From Pseudomonas alkylphenolica (lineage in GTDB: Bacteria > Pseudomonadota > Gammaproteobacteria > Pseudomonadales > Pseudomonadaceae), in contig NZ_CP009048.1 of the NCBI RefSeq assembly GCF_000746525.1, positions 2,225,501-2,289,500 of the forward strand: a stretch of DNA of 64,000 nt, in the 5' to 3' direction. The notes under the pieces are model-generated. The model was not told where the DNA came from, searched no databases, and worked only from the letters and a program-made list of their open reading frames with translations. The translations under genes and the position numbers were made by a program. Within the stretch, counting starts at the first letter, position 1; the number at the start of each line of letters is the position of its first letter. Of this stretch, positions 1 through 10,830 are shown in pieces.

Positions 1-194
1 TCGCGCAGGCTGTCGGCCAGGTAGTTGCCGACGAACAACTGGCCGTAGGTGCCCGGTGGCGGCAGGATACCCATGCCATAGAGCTCGATGCCCATGGGCC
101 AGGAGGAGATGCCGCCTTCGGTGGCCTGGGCCTGCCAGGTGGAGGTGGCCAGCAGCAGGCTGGCGGCGAGGTGCAGCGGGGCGCGTTTGAACAT
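1..194 (-). CDS. MetA/SphA-type outer-membrane protein, N-terminal part only
   Basis: The ATG at 194-192 opens a frame that runs off the left edge of the window, giving 64 codons. The first ~23 residues form a signal peptide (MFKRAPLHLAASLLLATSTW...AQA). Then comes TEGGISSWPMGIELY..GMGILPPPGTYGQ, which resembles the start of the 'phenol degradation MetA' (PF13557) outer-membrane channel family often found beside aromatic degradation genes. Its place next to pobR/pobA fits a role in uptake of aromatic acids, but that is inference. Confidence in the frame is good; the family call is from memory of its N-terminal pattern. Confidence 0.65.
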   Translation of the reverse strand, partial: MFKRAPLHLAASLLLATSTWQAQATEGGISSWPMGIELYGMGILPPPGTYGQLFVGNYLADSLR

Positions 195-394
195 GAGAGG
201 GTCAACCTTATTGTTATGGGTGCGGCGCCGTGCAGCGCCTGCACGGGCCCTCTCAAGTTTTGTGCCAGATTTATATTCTTTATATATCAATTACTTACTG
301 ATTTTGTCCGGCTGTGTACGTGCTGTGTTGTTAGTGTTTGTTAAGAAATTTCAGCAGGTTGTAGAAAAGTTGGGAGCGCTTTGGCCCCTCCTCG

Positions 395-464
395 GTGGGA
401 GCGGGCTTGCCCCGCGAAGCGATGTGGCTGACAGATCGCAATCGCGGGGCAAGCCCGCTCCCAC
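395..464. repeat. REP pair, fixed-spacer type
   Basis: Two inverted REP units (395-417 forward, 442-464 reverse) separated by 24 nt. It lies between the convergent-side end of pobR and the start of the MetA-type gene. It is the first of six pairs in the window with exactly this spacing. Confidence 0.95.
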
Positions 465-469
465 AGCAA

Positions 470-2702
<2,233 letters not shown>

Positions 2703-2719
2703 GCGAAGGAGGGTGGAGC

Positions 2720-2896
2720 ATGGGTGTGTTCGACTGGAAACACTGGGGAGTACTGCTGGTTGTGGTGGTACTGGTGTTCGGCAGCAAGCGGCTCAAGACG
2801 CTGGGCAGTGATCTGGGGGAGTCGATCAAGGGCTTTCGTCGTTCGGTGAACCAGGACGAAGAGCCAACGCCTCCTGCCAAGATCGATAAGGTATGA
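2720..2896 (+). CDS. Small TatA/TatE-like membrane protein
   Basis: 58 codons. A GGAGGGTGGAGC stretch just before the ATG at 2720 is a strong ribosome binding site. The product has the TatA plan: a short N-terminus (MGVFDWKHW), one hydrophobic helix ([14 protein letters not shown]), then the amphipathic helix [16 protein letters not shown] and a polar acidic tail. The FG at the helix boundary is the TatA/B hinge signature. No tatB or tatC is nearby, so this looks like a TatA paralogue co-transcribed with pobA (17-bp gap). Its job there is unknown. Confidence in the coding call is high, in Tat function moderate. Confidence 0.8.
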   Translation: MGVFDWKHWGVLLVVVVLVFGSKRLKTLGSDLGESIKGFRRSVNQDEEPTPPAKIDKV

Positions 2897-2899
2897 AGT

Positions 2900-3613
2900 T
2901 CATCGCGGGGCAAGCCCGCTCCCACCGGTGGGAGCGGGCTTGCCCCGCGATGCTGCCTCCAGAATCTTCACCATCGCCGTATAGCCACGCTTGCGTGCAT
3001 GCGCCAACGGTGTCACACCATCCTTGTCGGCAATGTTCACATCGGCCCCGGCCTTGACCAGCATCTCGACAATCTCCACATGACGCGGTCCGCCGTCGCT
3101 GAGCACGATGGCTTCCATCAAGGCCGTCCAGTGCAGGCGATTGAGGTGATTCACGTCGACACCGGCGTCAATCAGGGTGCGCACGTTGTCGACATGACCA
3201 CGCTCGGCCGCCGGAATCAGCGCCGTACCGCCATAGCGGTTGGTGCTCTTGAGGTCGGCGCCGTGCTCCAGGGTCAGGCGCAGGATCTGGTTGAAGCCAC
3301 GCGCACCGGCATACAGGTATGGGCTGTCGTCGATGTTGTCCTTGGCGTTGACATCGGCCCCGGCCTCGATCAGCACCCGTGCCGCTTCGACCTGGTTGCG
3401 ATGGGTCGCCAGCAACAGCGGCGTGCGCCCCAGCTTGTCGCGGGCTTCGCGGTTGGCGCCTTGTTCAAGCAGGCTGCGTACGCGCGCGGCGTCGCCATTG
3501 TCGGCGGCGTCACGCAACTGGCTTTCCAGCACGCCGCCTTCGGCACTGGCGGTGATTGAGGTCATCATGGCCAATAGGAATGCGAAAAAAACGTTGAGGT
3601 GTTCCAGGCGCAT
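2900..3613 (-). CDS. Periplasmic ankyrin-repeat protein with REP-encoded C-terminus
   Basis: 237 aa. Residues 1-24 are a signal peptide (MRLEHLNVFFAFLLAMMTSI..ASA). About five ankyrin repeats follow (consensus pieces such as TPLLLATHRNQVEAARVLIE, ALIPAAERGHVDNVRTLID, TPLAHARKRGYTAMVKILE). Ankyrin repeats bind partner proteins; a periplasmic partner is not evident here. The last 16 codons are the REP pair at 2903-2950, read as a proline/glycine-rich tail (SRGKPAPTGGSGLAPR) before TGA at 2902-2900. The ancestral stop was probably lost or displaced by the repeat. Confidence 0.85.
   Translation of the reverse strand: MRLEHLNVFFAFLLAMMTSITASAEGGVLESQLRDAADNGDAARVRSLLEQGANREARDKLGRTPLLLATHRNQVEAARVLIEAGADVNAKDNIDDSPYLYAGARGFNQILRLTLEHGADLKSTNRYGGTALIPAAERGHVDNVRTLIDAGVDVNHLNRLHWTALMEAIVLSDGGPRHVEIVEMLVKAGADVNIADKDGVTPLAHARKRGYTAMVKILEAASRGKPAPTGGSGLAPR
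2903..2950. repeat. REP pair, short-spacer type
   Basis: Reverse unit 2903-2925 and forward unit 2928-2950, only 2 nt apart, so the pair is a nearly perfect long hairpin. It sits where pobA-tatA-like and the ankyrin gene converge and lies wholly inside the ankyrin reading frame. Confidence 0.95.
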
Positions 3614-3691
3614 CCGCTGGTCTCCGTGGGTTGTCCCGTGAATGGGGGCATGATAGAAATCGTGCTCACCATTTAGAAGTTAAATATTTAC

Positions 3692-4573
3692 ATGGACATC
3701 AGTGTAAAACCGAATAGGTCGTTGTTCGATCTGGACCTGCTTCGGGCCATTGTCGTGGTGGCCGACTGCGGCAGCTTTACCACCGCTGCCGCACGTCTGC
3801 ATTCCACCCAGTCGACCGTCAGCCAGAAAGTACGGCGCCTGGAAGACATGGTCGGCCACCGCCTGCTGGTGCGTGGCAATCGCGATGTATTGCCCACGGA
3901 TGCTGGCCAGACATTACTCGGCTACGCCCGCCACATGCTGGCCCTCAATGACCAGATGCTCGAAGCCCTGGCCGGCGCCACCGTAGGCGTGACCGTGCGC
4001 CTGGGGGTACCGGAGGATTTTGTCGGTGGGCGCACCACCAATGCCTTGTCGGCGTTCAATCGCAAGTACCAGCAGGTCAAACTGGAGGTCACCAGCGGCC
4101 TGTGCCGTGACTTGAGCCAGAGCTACGACAACGGTGAACTCGACCTGGTACTGCTCAAGCAGCGGCGCAACAGCCGCGAAGGGGTGGCCTGCTGGCCGGA
4201 AGAGTTGCAATGGATCGACAGCGCCAGCACGCCCTCGATCGACCTCGACCCGATTCCACTGGTGACCTTTCCGCCGCGGGGGCTGTACCGCGACGACATG
4301 ATCAACGCCATCGAAAGCATGGGCCGGCGCTGGCGCATCAGCTTCACCAGCTCGAGCCTCAGTGGTATCCAGGCCGCGGTGGCCGATGGCATGGGCATCA
4401 GCCTGCTGCCGCCGCGCGCGGCAACCCGCGAACATGCGGTGCTGGGTGAGCAGAACGGCCTGCCGGTGATCGACAGCTACGAAATCGTCATCGTTCATCG
4501 ACCGACCGCCGATCCGATGGTCAAGGAGTTGGCGGGGGTGTTGGCGAGTCTGCTGCAAGCCCATGAGGTGTAG
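3692..4573 (+). CDS. LysR-family transcriptional regulator (LrhA/HexA-like)
   Basis: 293 aa. The N-terminal winged helix-turn-helix is clear (LDLLRAIVVVADCGSFTTAA, STQSTVSQKVRRLE, residues ~12-60), followed by a substrate-binding-like domain ending in LLQAHEV. The opening LFDLDLLRAIV and the DVLPTDAGQTLLGYAR segment resemble the LrhA/HexA group. It is divergent from the ankyrin gene and its stop codon abuts that of the convergent START gene (4573/4574). The target is unknown. Confidence 0.88.
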   Translation: MDISVKPNRSLFDLDLLRAIVVVADCGSFTTAAARLHSTQSTVSQKVRRLEDMVGHRLLVRGNRDVLPTDAGQTLLGYARHMLALNDQMLEALAGATVGVTVRLGVPEDFVGGRTTNALSAFNRKYQQVKLEVTSGLCRDLSQSYDNGELDLVLLKQRRNSREGVACWPEELQWIDSASTPSIDLDPIPLVTFPPRGLYRDDMINAIESMGRRWRISFTSSSLSGIQAAVADGMGISLLPPRAATREHAVLGEQNGLPVIDSYEIVIVHRPTADPMVKELAGVLASLLQAHEV

Positions 4574-5209
4574 TCATTCTTCGGGTGTTTCCTGCTCGGG
4601 GCGCAGGCCTTGACGCTCCGCCACCGCCCGCAAGGTGCGCAGTGAAACCATGGGCGCATCGATGACGAACTCGTTGGCCAGCCACGAGGGAATGTCCCCG
4701 GCCGGCTCGGCCTCCAGTTGATAGGTCACTTCGGTGAGCTGCTCACCTTTGGGGATCAGGGTCCAGAGGCCCTTGAGCTGGCGGACGCGGATCAGTCCCG
4801 GTTGCCGTTCAACCTTGCCGGCAACGGCGCTGAGGTGGCGGATCAGCCCGCCATCGTCGCTGCGCTCAGTCTGCACCTTGATCACGATGTCGCGCGGGCT
4901 GGCCGGCCAGGGCAGTTCGGTGGTCAGGTACACCCAGGTACTGTCGCCTTCGACGTCCAGCAGGCGCATGCTGGCGCAGCCGTATAACCATTTGCACGCC
5001 ACCCGCAGATTCTCTTGCAGGTCACTCAGGGTGCGCACATCGGCCTTGATCAGGGTCACGCCGCGAAAGCGCTGGTACTTCGAACCGGCCACATCATCCA
5101 GATACACCTGAATGCCGTCTTCGTCCTTGGCCAGCTGCCAGGCATCGGCGTGTGCGATGTTGCTTAGCAACATGAGCAGCAGCGCGCCGCAGAGGTATCC
5201 GGGCTTCAT
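4574..5209 (-). CDS. Secreted START-domain protein
   Basis: 211 aa with a signal peptide (MKPGYLCGALLLMLLSNIAHA, residues 1-21), then a START/Bet v1-like lipid-binding domain. The segments WQLAKDEDGIQVYLDD, LPWPASPRDIVIKVQ and LTEVTYQLEAEPAGDIPSWL are typical of bacterial START proteins (PF01852). Such proteins bind hydrophobic ligands in the periplasm; the ligand here is unknown. The stop codon directly touches that of the LysR gene on the other strand. Confidence 0.85.
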   Translation of the reverse strand: MKPGYLCGALLLMLLSNIAHADAWQLAKDEDGIQVYLDDVAGSKYQRFRGVTLIKADVRTLSDLQENLRVACKWLYGCASMRLLDVEGDSTWVYLTTELPWPASPRDIVIKVQTERSDDGGLIRHLSAVAGKVERQPGLIRVRQLKGLWTLIPKGEQLTEVTYQLEAEPAGDIPSWLANEFVIDAPMVSLRTLRAVAERQGLRPEQETPEE

Positions 5210-5279
5210 AAGACGGGCTCCATGGCCGACGTCAGGTCAAAAAAGAGCATAGGCCATGCAGGAGGGGGGTGGGCTTGCG

Positions 5280-5349
5280 GTGGGAGCGGGCTTGCCCCGC
5301 GATGCGATGTGGCTGACAGATAGCAATCGCGGGGCAAGCCCGCTCCCAC
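5280..5349. repeat. REP pair, fixed-spacer type
   Basis: Units 5280-5302 (forward) and 5327-5349 (reverse), 24 nt apart, with the inner sequence TGCGATGTGGCTGACAGATA close to that of the first pair. It lies just beyond the terminator of the minus-strand gene at 5393. Confidence 0.95.
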
Positions 5350-5352
5350 AGC

Positions 5353-5381
5353 AAAAAAAAGCCCGCCAGTGACGGCGGGCT
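5353..5381 (-). terminator. Rho-independent terminator of the ureidoglycine aminohydrolase gene
   Basis: On the minus strand AGCCCGCC-GTCACT-GGCGGGCT is followed by a run of T (the A8 run at 5353-5360 on the plus strand). It begins about 12 bp after the stop codon of the gene at 5393-6229, so it is well placed. Confidence 0.85.
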
Positions 5382-5392
5382 CTTTGTACATC

Positions 5393-6229
<837 letters not shown>

Positions 6230-6342
6230 GGACAGTCTCGACTTGTTGTTGTGTCCCCGTGCCTGGCAGCGCCGGCCGGCGCTGCGTGGGGATGCATTGA
6301 CACGATATAGACAAGCTCGTGCTATCCACAAATTAAATGTTG

Positions 6343-6357
6343 AAATACCCGGTATTT
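6343..6357. promoter_or_regulatory. Perfect 15-bp palindrome upstream of allE
   Basis: AAATACC-C-GGTATTT, perfectly symmetrical around one base, 114 bp upstream of the allE start and in its AT-rich leader. It may be an operator for a local regulator. I do not recognise the site. Confidence 0.3.
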
Positions 6358-6412
6358 GATTAGTGAATGCCGACCGGGCTGATCCGCGAGTCGGCATTAC
6401 CGGTCAGTCAGC

Positions 6413-7393
6413 TCAGGGCAACACCGAGACCGGGTACACCGCATCGGCCACCCGCAGGGCTTTGGGAATCAGGCCCAGGCCCTGGAAAGTGTCGGCCAGT
6501 TTCTGTTGTTCGGCGGTGATTTTGCTGTCGATCGGCACGGCATTGTAATTGCGCCGTTCACTGGCCACCTGCAGTACATCGGCGCCGATGCCCAGTTGCG
6601 GGGCGAGCAGGGCGGCCACTTCATCGGGTTTGTGGTTGGCCCAGGCGCTGACCTTGGCCAGTTCGCTGAAGAAGGTCTTGAGCAGGGCACGGTTGTTGTC
6701 GGCAAAGGCCGCGGACGACAGGTAGAAGGTGCGGTTGTTGGACAGTCCGCTGCCGTCACGCAGGTTTTTCAGCCCCGGTTGTTTTTCTGCGGCGGCCAGG
6801 AACGGGTCCCACAGGGTCACGGCCTGGACACTGCCCGACTGCAGCGCCGCCACCGCGTCGGCGGCGTTGTTGACGTAGGCCGGAGTGATGTCCTTGTAGC
6901 TCAGGCCGGCATCCTGCAGGGCCACGGCCAGCAGGTACTGGGCGTTCCAGCCGCGGCCGGTGGCCACGCGCTGACCCTTGAGGGCCTGGACGTTGGCAAT
7001 CTTGTCCTGCTCACGGACCACCAGGCCGATGCCGCGCGGGTAAGGTTGCTCGGCGGCCAGATACACCACCGGCTTGCCCGCCGCCTGGGCGAACACCGAC
7101 GGCGCATCGGCAGCGTGGCCCAGGTCGATAGCGCCGGTGCTCAATGCTTCCAGCAGTTGCGGGCCGGCGGAAAACTCGTACCAGCTGACGCTCACGCCTT
7201 GTGGCGCCAGGGCTTTTTCCAGGGCGCCGCTGCCTTTGAGGATGTTGATGCTGTTGAATTTCTGGTAGCCGATGCGCAGGGTTTTGCTGGGCTCGGCCAC
7301 GGCGCTTTGGCCGGGTAGCAGCAATGCGGCGAAGGCGGCAATCAAGCCGCCAGTGAGCAAGCGGCGCAGGGGAGAATGGGGCTGTTGCGGCAT
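6413..7393 (-). CDS. Aliphatic-sulfonate (SsuA-like) ABC transporter binding protein
   Basis: 326 aa with signal peptide (residues 1-33, ending QSAVA). The mature protein starts LRIGYQKFNSINILKGSGAL and contains WYEFSAGPQLLEALSTGAID, the SsuA/TauA/NitT-type PBP2 fold that binds sulfonates in the periplasm. The ATG at 7393 is preceded by GGAG at 7-nt spacing; the upstream frame (to 7414) lacks this. No permease or ATPase is adjacent, so it is an orphan binding protein and must share a transporter encoded elsewhere. Substrate assignment is family-level. Confidence 0.85.
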   Translation of the reverse strand: MPQQPHSPLRRLLTGGLIAAFAALLLPGQSAVAEPSKTLRIGYQKFNSINILKGSGALEKALAPQGVSVSWYEFSAGPQLLEALSTGAIDLGHAADAPSVFAQAAGKPVVYLAAEQPYPRGIGLVVREQDKIANVQALKGQRVATGRGWNAQYLLAVALQDAGLSYKDITPAYVNNAADAVAALQSGSVQAVTLWDPFLAAAEKQPGLKNLRDGSGLSNNRTFYLSSAAFADNNRALLKTFFSELAKVSAWANHKPDEVAALLAPQLGIGADVLQVASERRNYNAVPIDSKITAEQQKLADTFQGLGLIPKALRVADAVYPVSVLP

Positions 7394-7607
7394 GGGCGGA
7401 CTCCAGAGACTCAAGGACGGTTGGTGTCCAAAAATATAAGCAGCCCGGTTAAGTGCTTCAATTTGTTTATTCTGTTTAGTTAGATTGTTTTGTTATTTTT
7501 ATATCCTTTTGTTTTATTTGTTTCAGGTTTTTCTCATGCATGGACTGGCTCGGCGGCAACGGCCTACCATGCACGCTGCATTCTCTTACCAGCCATTGAG
7601 GTCACTT

Positions 7608-8069
7608 GTGAAATACGCCATAGCACTACTGTTGAGCCTGTCCCCGCTGCTGGCCCAGGCGGTCGAAGTCGGCGAGCGCCTGGCGCCCTGGACCCTGCTT
7701 GACCAGTACGACCAGGCCTACAGCCTCAACGACCAGACCCGCACCTTGCTGGTGGCGCGCAACATGGATGGCGCCAAGCTGGTCAAGGCGGCCCTGGCCG
7801 ACCGTCCCAAGGGCTACCTGGAAGCCCGCCAGATCGTGTTCGTCGCGGACATCCAGCGCATGCCGGCGCTGATTTCCAAGCTCTTCGCCATCCCGGCAAT
7901 GCGCGACTACAGCTACCGGGTGCTGCTGGACCGTGAGGGCAGTGTGGCTACACGCTATGCCGGTGCCGAAGACAAGGTGCTGTGGTTGCAGTTGGACAAG
8001 GGGCAGGTGGTCAGTCAGCGGGAGTTCGCCACGGCCGAAGAGTTGCGCCAGGCGCTAGAGCAGAACTGA
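7608..8069 (+). CDS. YtfJ-like periplasmic thioredoxin-fold protein
   Basis: 153 aa if started at the GTG at 7608, which has TTGAGG upstream and begins a clean signal peptide (KYAIALLLSLSPLLAQA). An alternative upstream start at 7485 would place non-secretory residues in front. The mature part (VGERLAPWTLLDQYDQAYSL, IVFVADIQRMPALISKLF) resembles the YtfJ family, a thioredoxin-fold group of unknown function without the CxxC motif. Divergent from the sulfonate-binding gene. Confidence 0.75.
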   Translation: MKYAIALLLSLSPLLAQAVEVGERLAPWTLLDQYDQAYSLNDQTRTLLVARNMDGAKLVKAALADRPKGYLEARQIVFVADIQRMPALISKLFAIPAMRDYSYRVLLDREGSVATRYAGAEDKVLWLQLDKGQVVSQREFATAEELRQALEQN

Positions 8070-8074
8070 CTTCA

Positions 8075-8153
8075 TCGCGGGGCAAGTCGAGTCGTCGCAC
8101 CGCCGCTCCCACAGGTTGATCACTTATCCGGTGGGAGCGGGCTTGCCCCGCGA
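8075..8153. repeat. REP pair with one expanded unit
   Basis: The right unit (8131-8153) is standard. The left unit (8075-8112) is 38 nt instead of 23: the central base is replaced by 16 nt. A second copy of this variant is at 49256-49293. The right unit is translated as the end of the Lrp-type gene. Confidence 0.9.
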
Positions 8154-8620
8154 TTACCCACAATCGGCACATGCAAGGTCGATTTCACCCGCTCCAGCAC
8201 GACAATGGTGCGAAACCACTTCACGTTCGGGTTGTCATGAAACAGCCGTTGAGCGAGCGCCTGAAACTCGCTCATGCTCGCCACCGTCAGCACCAGCATG
8301 AAGTCGGCATCGCCGGTGACGTAGTAGCACTGCTGGATCTCGGGCCCGGAGAAGGCCTGTTTCATCAGCTCAAGGTCTGCCGACTGGGTGCGGTCGGCAT
8401 GTACCTCGACCATCAAGGTAATTACCTGACCGACTTTTTCCGGATCGATCACTGCCGCGTTGGCCTGGATAAAGCCGGCTGTCTTCAGCCGCTGGATGCG
8501 CCGCTGCACGGAGGCTGACGACAGGTGTACCCGCTCGGCCAGTTCTCGCAGCGGCAGGCTGTTGTCCTGCTGCAGGACGTTGAGCAGGGCAAGGTCGAAA
8601 TCATCCAGTGCAGGTTTCAT
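8120..8620 (-). CDS. Lrp/AsnC-family transcriptional regulator
   Basis: 166 aa. N-terminal helix-turn-helix (LPLRELAERVHLSSASVQRRI) and C-terminal RAM effector domain (YYVTGDADFMLVLTVASMSE, WFRTIVVLERVKSTLHVPI), the standard Lrp plan, length slightly above usual. The last ~10 codons (GNRGASPLPPDK) are read through a REP unit at 8131-8153. I prefer the ATG at 8620 over the TTG two codons upstream. It is divergent from a RarD-type exporter gene and probably controls it, as Lrp-type regulators often do for amino-acid exporters. Confidence 0.9.
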   Translation of the reverse strand: MKPALDDFDLALLNVLQQDNSLPLRELAERVHLSSASVQRRIQRLKTAGFIQANAAVIDPEKVGQVITLMVEVHADRTQSADLELMKQAFSGPEIQQCYYVTGDADFMLVLTVASMSEFQALAQRLFHDNPNVKWFRTIVVLERVKSTLHVPIVGNRGASPLPPDK

Positions 8621-8720
8621 GTGCAATAATTTCTCATCTTCAGGGTGAAAAACGAGGGCACTTATCGGGCGCTACGCAATAAATTATCACCAACCGAACC
8701 GCTACGTGAAGGACACCGCC

Positions 8721-9659
8721 ATGCACTCGCCCGCTACCCCCAATGCCGCCCTGGGCGTGCTGCTCAACGTACTGGCGTCGGTGCTGTTTGCCGTGATGTA
8801 CGCCTATACCCATTTGCTCGAACCCTTGGCCGGCGACGAAATCTACGGCTGGCGAATTCTCCTGACTGTGCCCTGCCTGACCCTGATGGTGCTCGCCAGC
8901 GGCCACTGGCACGAAGTGCGCCGGCTTGTTCGGCGGGTGTTTGAAGAGCGCTGGTTCTGGGCGGTGCGCCTGGTGTCGGCGGCGTTGCTCGGGGTGCAGT
9001 TGTGGTTGTTCATGTGGGCACCGATCAATGGCTACGGCCTGGATGTTTCGCTTGGCTATTTCCTCATGCCACTGACCATGGTGATCGTCGGCCGTCTGGC
9101 CTTCAACGACAACATCAGTCGCCTGCAACTGCTGGCCTGTGCGCTGGCGGCGCTGGGCATCATCAACCAGATCGCCATTGCCAAGGCCATCACCTGGCCG
9201 GTGCTGGCGGTGGGGTTGGGGTATCCGCTGTACTTCTGGCTGCGCCGGGTCAGCGACAGCAACAACATGGGCGGCCTGTGGTTCGACATGAGCCTGAGCC
9301 TGCCGGTCAGCCTGTTTTTCGTGCTCAAGGGCGGCGTAGTGCTGAGCGTTGCCGCCAGTGGCTCAAGCTTGCCGTGGCTGGTCGCCGGGCTGGGGGCGAT
9401 CAGTGCATCTGCGCTGGCCTTGCAAGCGCTGTCAGGGCCACGCTTGAACCTGACCCTGTTCGGCCTGCTGATCTACGTCGAGCCGATCCTGTTGGTGCTG
9501 GCCGCGATCCTCCTGGGGGAAAGCATCGCCGCGGCGCAATGGCCCACTTACATCGCCATCTGGCTGGCGGTGCTGGTGCTGGTGGTGGAGGGCGGCTTGA
9601 GCCTGAACAGCAGCCGCCGTGGTTACTCGCCCAGCCGCTGTTCACGCGAAGGCGGGTAG
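8721..9659 (+). CDS. rarD: EamA/RarD-family exporter
   Basis: 312 aa, about ten hydrophobic helices. LGVLLNVLASVLFAVMYAYT at the N-terminus and DEIYGWRILLTVPCL are typical of the RarD subfamily of the drug/metabolite transporter superfamily. AAGGA 7 nt before the ATG at 8721 supports this start. The substrate is unknown, probably a small metabolite such as an amino acid, given the divergent Lrp-type regulator. Its 3' end overlaps the convergent AraC gene by 37 bp. Confidence 0.88.
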   Translation: MHSPATPNAALGVLLNVLASVLFAVMYAYTHLLEPLAGDEIYGWRILLTVPCLTLMVLASGHWHEVRRLVRRVFEERWFWAVRLVSAALLGVQLWLFMWAPINGYGLDVSLGYFLMPLTMVIVGRLAFNDNISRLQLLACALAALGIINQIAIAKAITWPVLAVGLGYPLYFWLRRVSDSNNMGGLWFDMSLSLPVSLFFVLKGGVVLSVAASGSSLPWLVAGLGAISASALALQALSGPRLNLTLFGLLIYVEPILLVLAAILLGESIAAAQWPTYIAIWLAVLVLVVEGGLSLNSSRRGYSPSRCSREGG

Positions 9660-10582
9660 CCGAAGTAGGCGCTGTAGCACTTGCTGAAATGCGACACCGA
9701 GACAAAGCCACAGGCAATCGCCACATCCATCAACGGCAGGTCGGAATACTGCAGCAGGCGCCGACTTTTGGTGATGCGCAGTTCCATGTAGTAGCGGCTG
9801 GGCGAGGTGCCCAGTTGTGCCTGGAATAGCCGGTCGATCTGGCGGCGCGAGCGACCGCTGTAGGTGGCCAGCTGATCCAGGCTCAGGGTTTCTTCCAGGT
9901 TGTTTTCCATCAGTTCGACGATGGTCCGCAGCGGTGCGCTCATGGATTTTTTCGAACTGCTGTCGACCCGCCGAAAGCGTGCCCCGGAGAACGCCAGAAT
10001 CTCCTCGACCCCGGCCGCCAGTGCTTCGCCCTGTTGCAGCTTGAGCAGCGCCAGCATCATCTCCAGCGCGCCGTTGGGGCTGGCGGCGGTCAAGCGGTCG
10101 CGGTCGAGGACAAAACTGGCCGGGGTAATCGTGCTTTGCGTGAGCTCGGCCAGGCTCGCTCGCTGTTCGGGGTGGATGGTGCAGTTGTAGCCTGTCAGTA
10201 CCCCGGCACGCCCGAGAAAGTAGGCACCGTTCCACAGCCCGCCCAAAGCCAGACCATGGCTTGCCGCCTCGCTCAGCAGACGGTCCAGCTGCGGGTATTT
10301 GAGCGGTGTGCGCAAGCCGCCACAGACCACCAGCATGTCCAGGTTATCCAGGGTGTTACGCTCAAGGCCTGTGGCATAGATCTCCAGCCCCAGGTCGCTG
10401 ATCACCCGTTCGGCCCCCAGTGACAGCGGTGTGATGACAAACAGCTCGTTTTGCAACAGGTTGGCGGTGACCAGCACATCCATGGCCACGGTGAAACTGG
10501 CCATGGAGAAATTCTCCAGCAGCAGGAAGCCGACGCGGTAGGCGGGCAAGGAGGGCCCCTGCGGGTGCTTGAGGTTCAGCAT
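9623..10582 (-). CDS. GlxA-type AraC-family regulator with DJ-1/PfpI domain
   Basis: 319 aa from the ATG at 10582. Residues ~15-180 are a class-I glutamine-amidotransferase-like (DJ-1/PfpI) domain (YRVGFLLLENFSMASFTVAM, LDMLVVCGGLRTPLKYPQ, GLWNGAYFLGRAGVL). The C-terminal ~100 residues are an AraC DNA-binding domain (LDQLATYSGRSRRQIDRLFQ, IACGFVSVSHFSKCYSAYFG). The family includes ArgR, GbdR and CdhR of Pseudomonas, regulators of amino-acid and choline/carnitine metabolism. The start is uncertain: the frame is open to 10705 and no strong ribosome binding site is seen. Confidence 0.85.
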   Translation of the reverse strand: MLNLKHPQGPSLPAYRVGFLLLENFSMASFTVAMDVLVTANLLQNELFVITPLSLGAERVISDLGLEIYATGLERNTLDNLDMLVVCGGLRTPLKYPQLDRLLSEAASHGLALGGLWNGAYFLGRAGVLTGYNCTIHPEQRASLAELTQSTITPASFVLDRDRLTAASPNGALEMMLALLKLQQGEALAAGVEEILAFSGARFRRVDSSSKKSMSAPLRTIVELMENNLEETLSLDQLATYSGRSRRQIDRLFQAQLGTSPSRYYMELRITKSRRLLQYSDLPLMDVAIACGFVSVSHFSKCYSAYFGYPPSREQRLGE

Positions 10583-10830
10583 GTTTGTTGTACTGGATTT
10601 CTGGCTGAAGTGGCGAGGGGTGGGCAATTTCGGCTCCGCGGGGCATTGATTCGTAAAGCATGCGCGGTTGATCATGCCTGACATCGTGCGGGATGCGAAA
10701 TCCACTCTGTAGTATGTTCCTTAGCCATGATGCACGCACCCCTTCGGTGTTGTTGTGATTAGGCTGGCCGAGGGGGGCTTGGCTTTGCCGTCTCTTGCTC
10801 GGGATCGAGACAATTTTGACAGGGAGCGTT

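Noticed and set aside
6368..6396. Hairpin TGCCGAC...GTCGGCA as a terminator for the SsuA-like gene
   Set aside because: The stem is 7 bp with a 15-nt loop and no T run follows on the minus strand, so it does not qualify as a rho-independent terminator.
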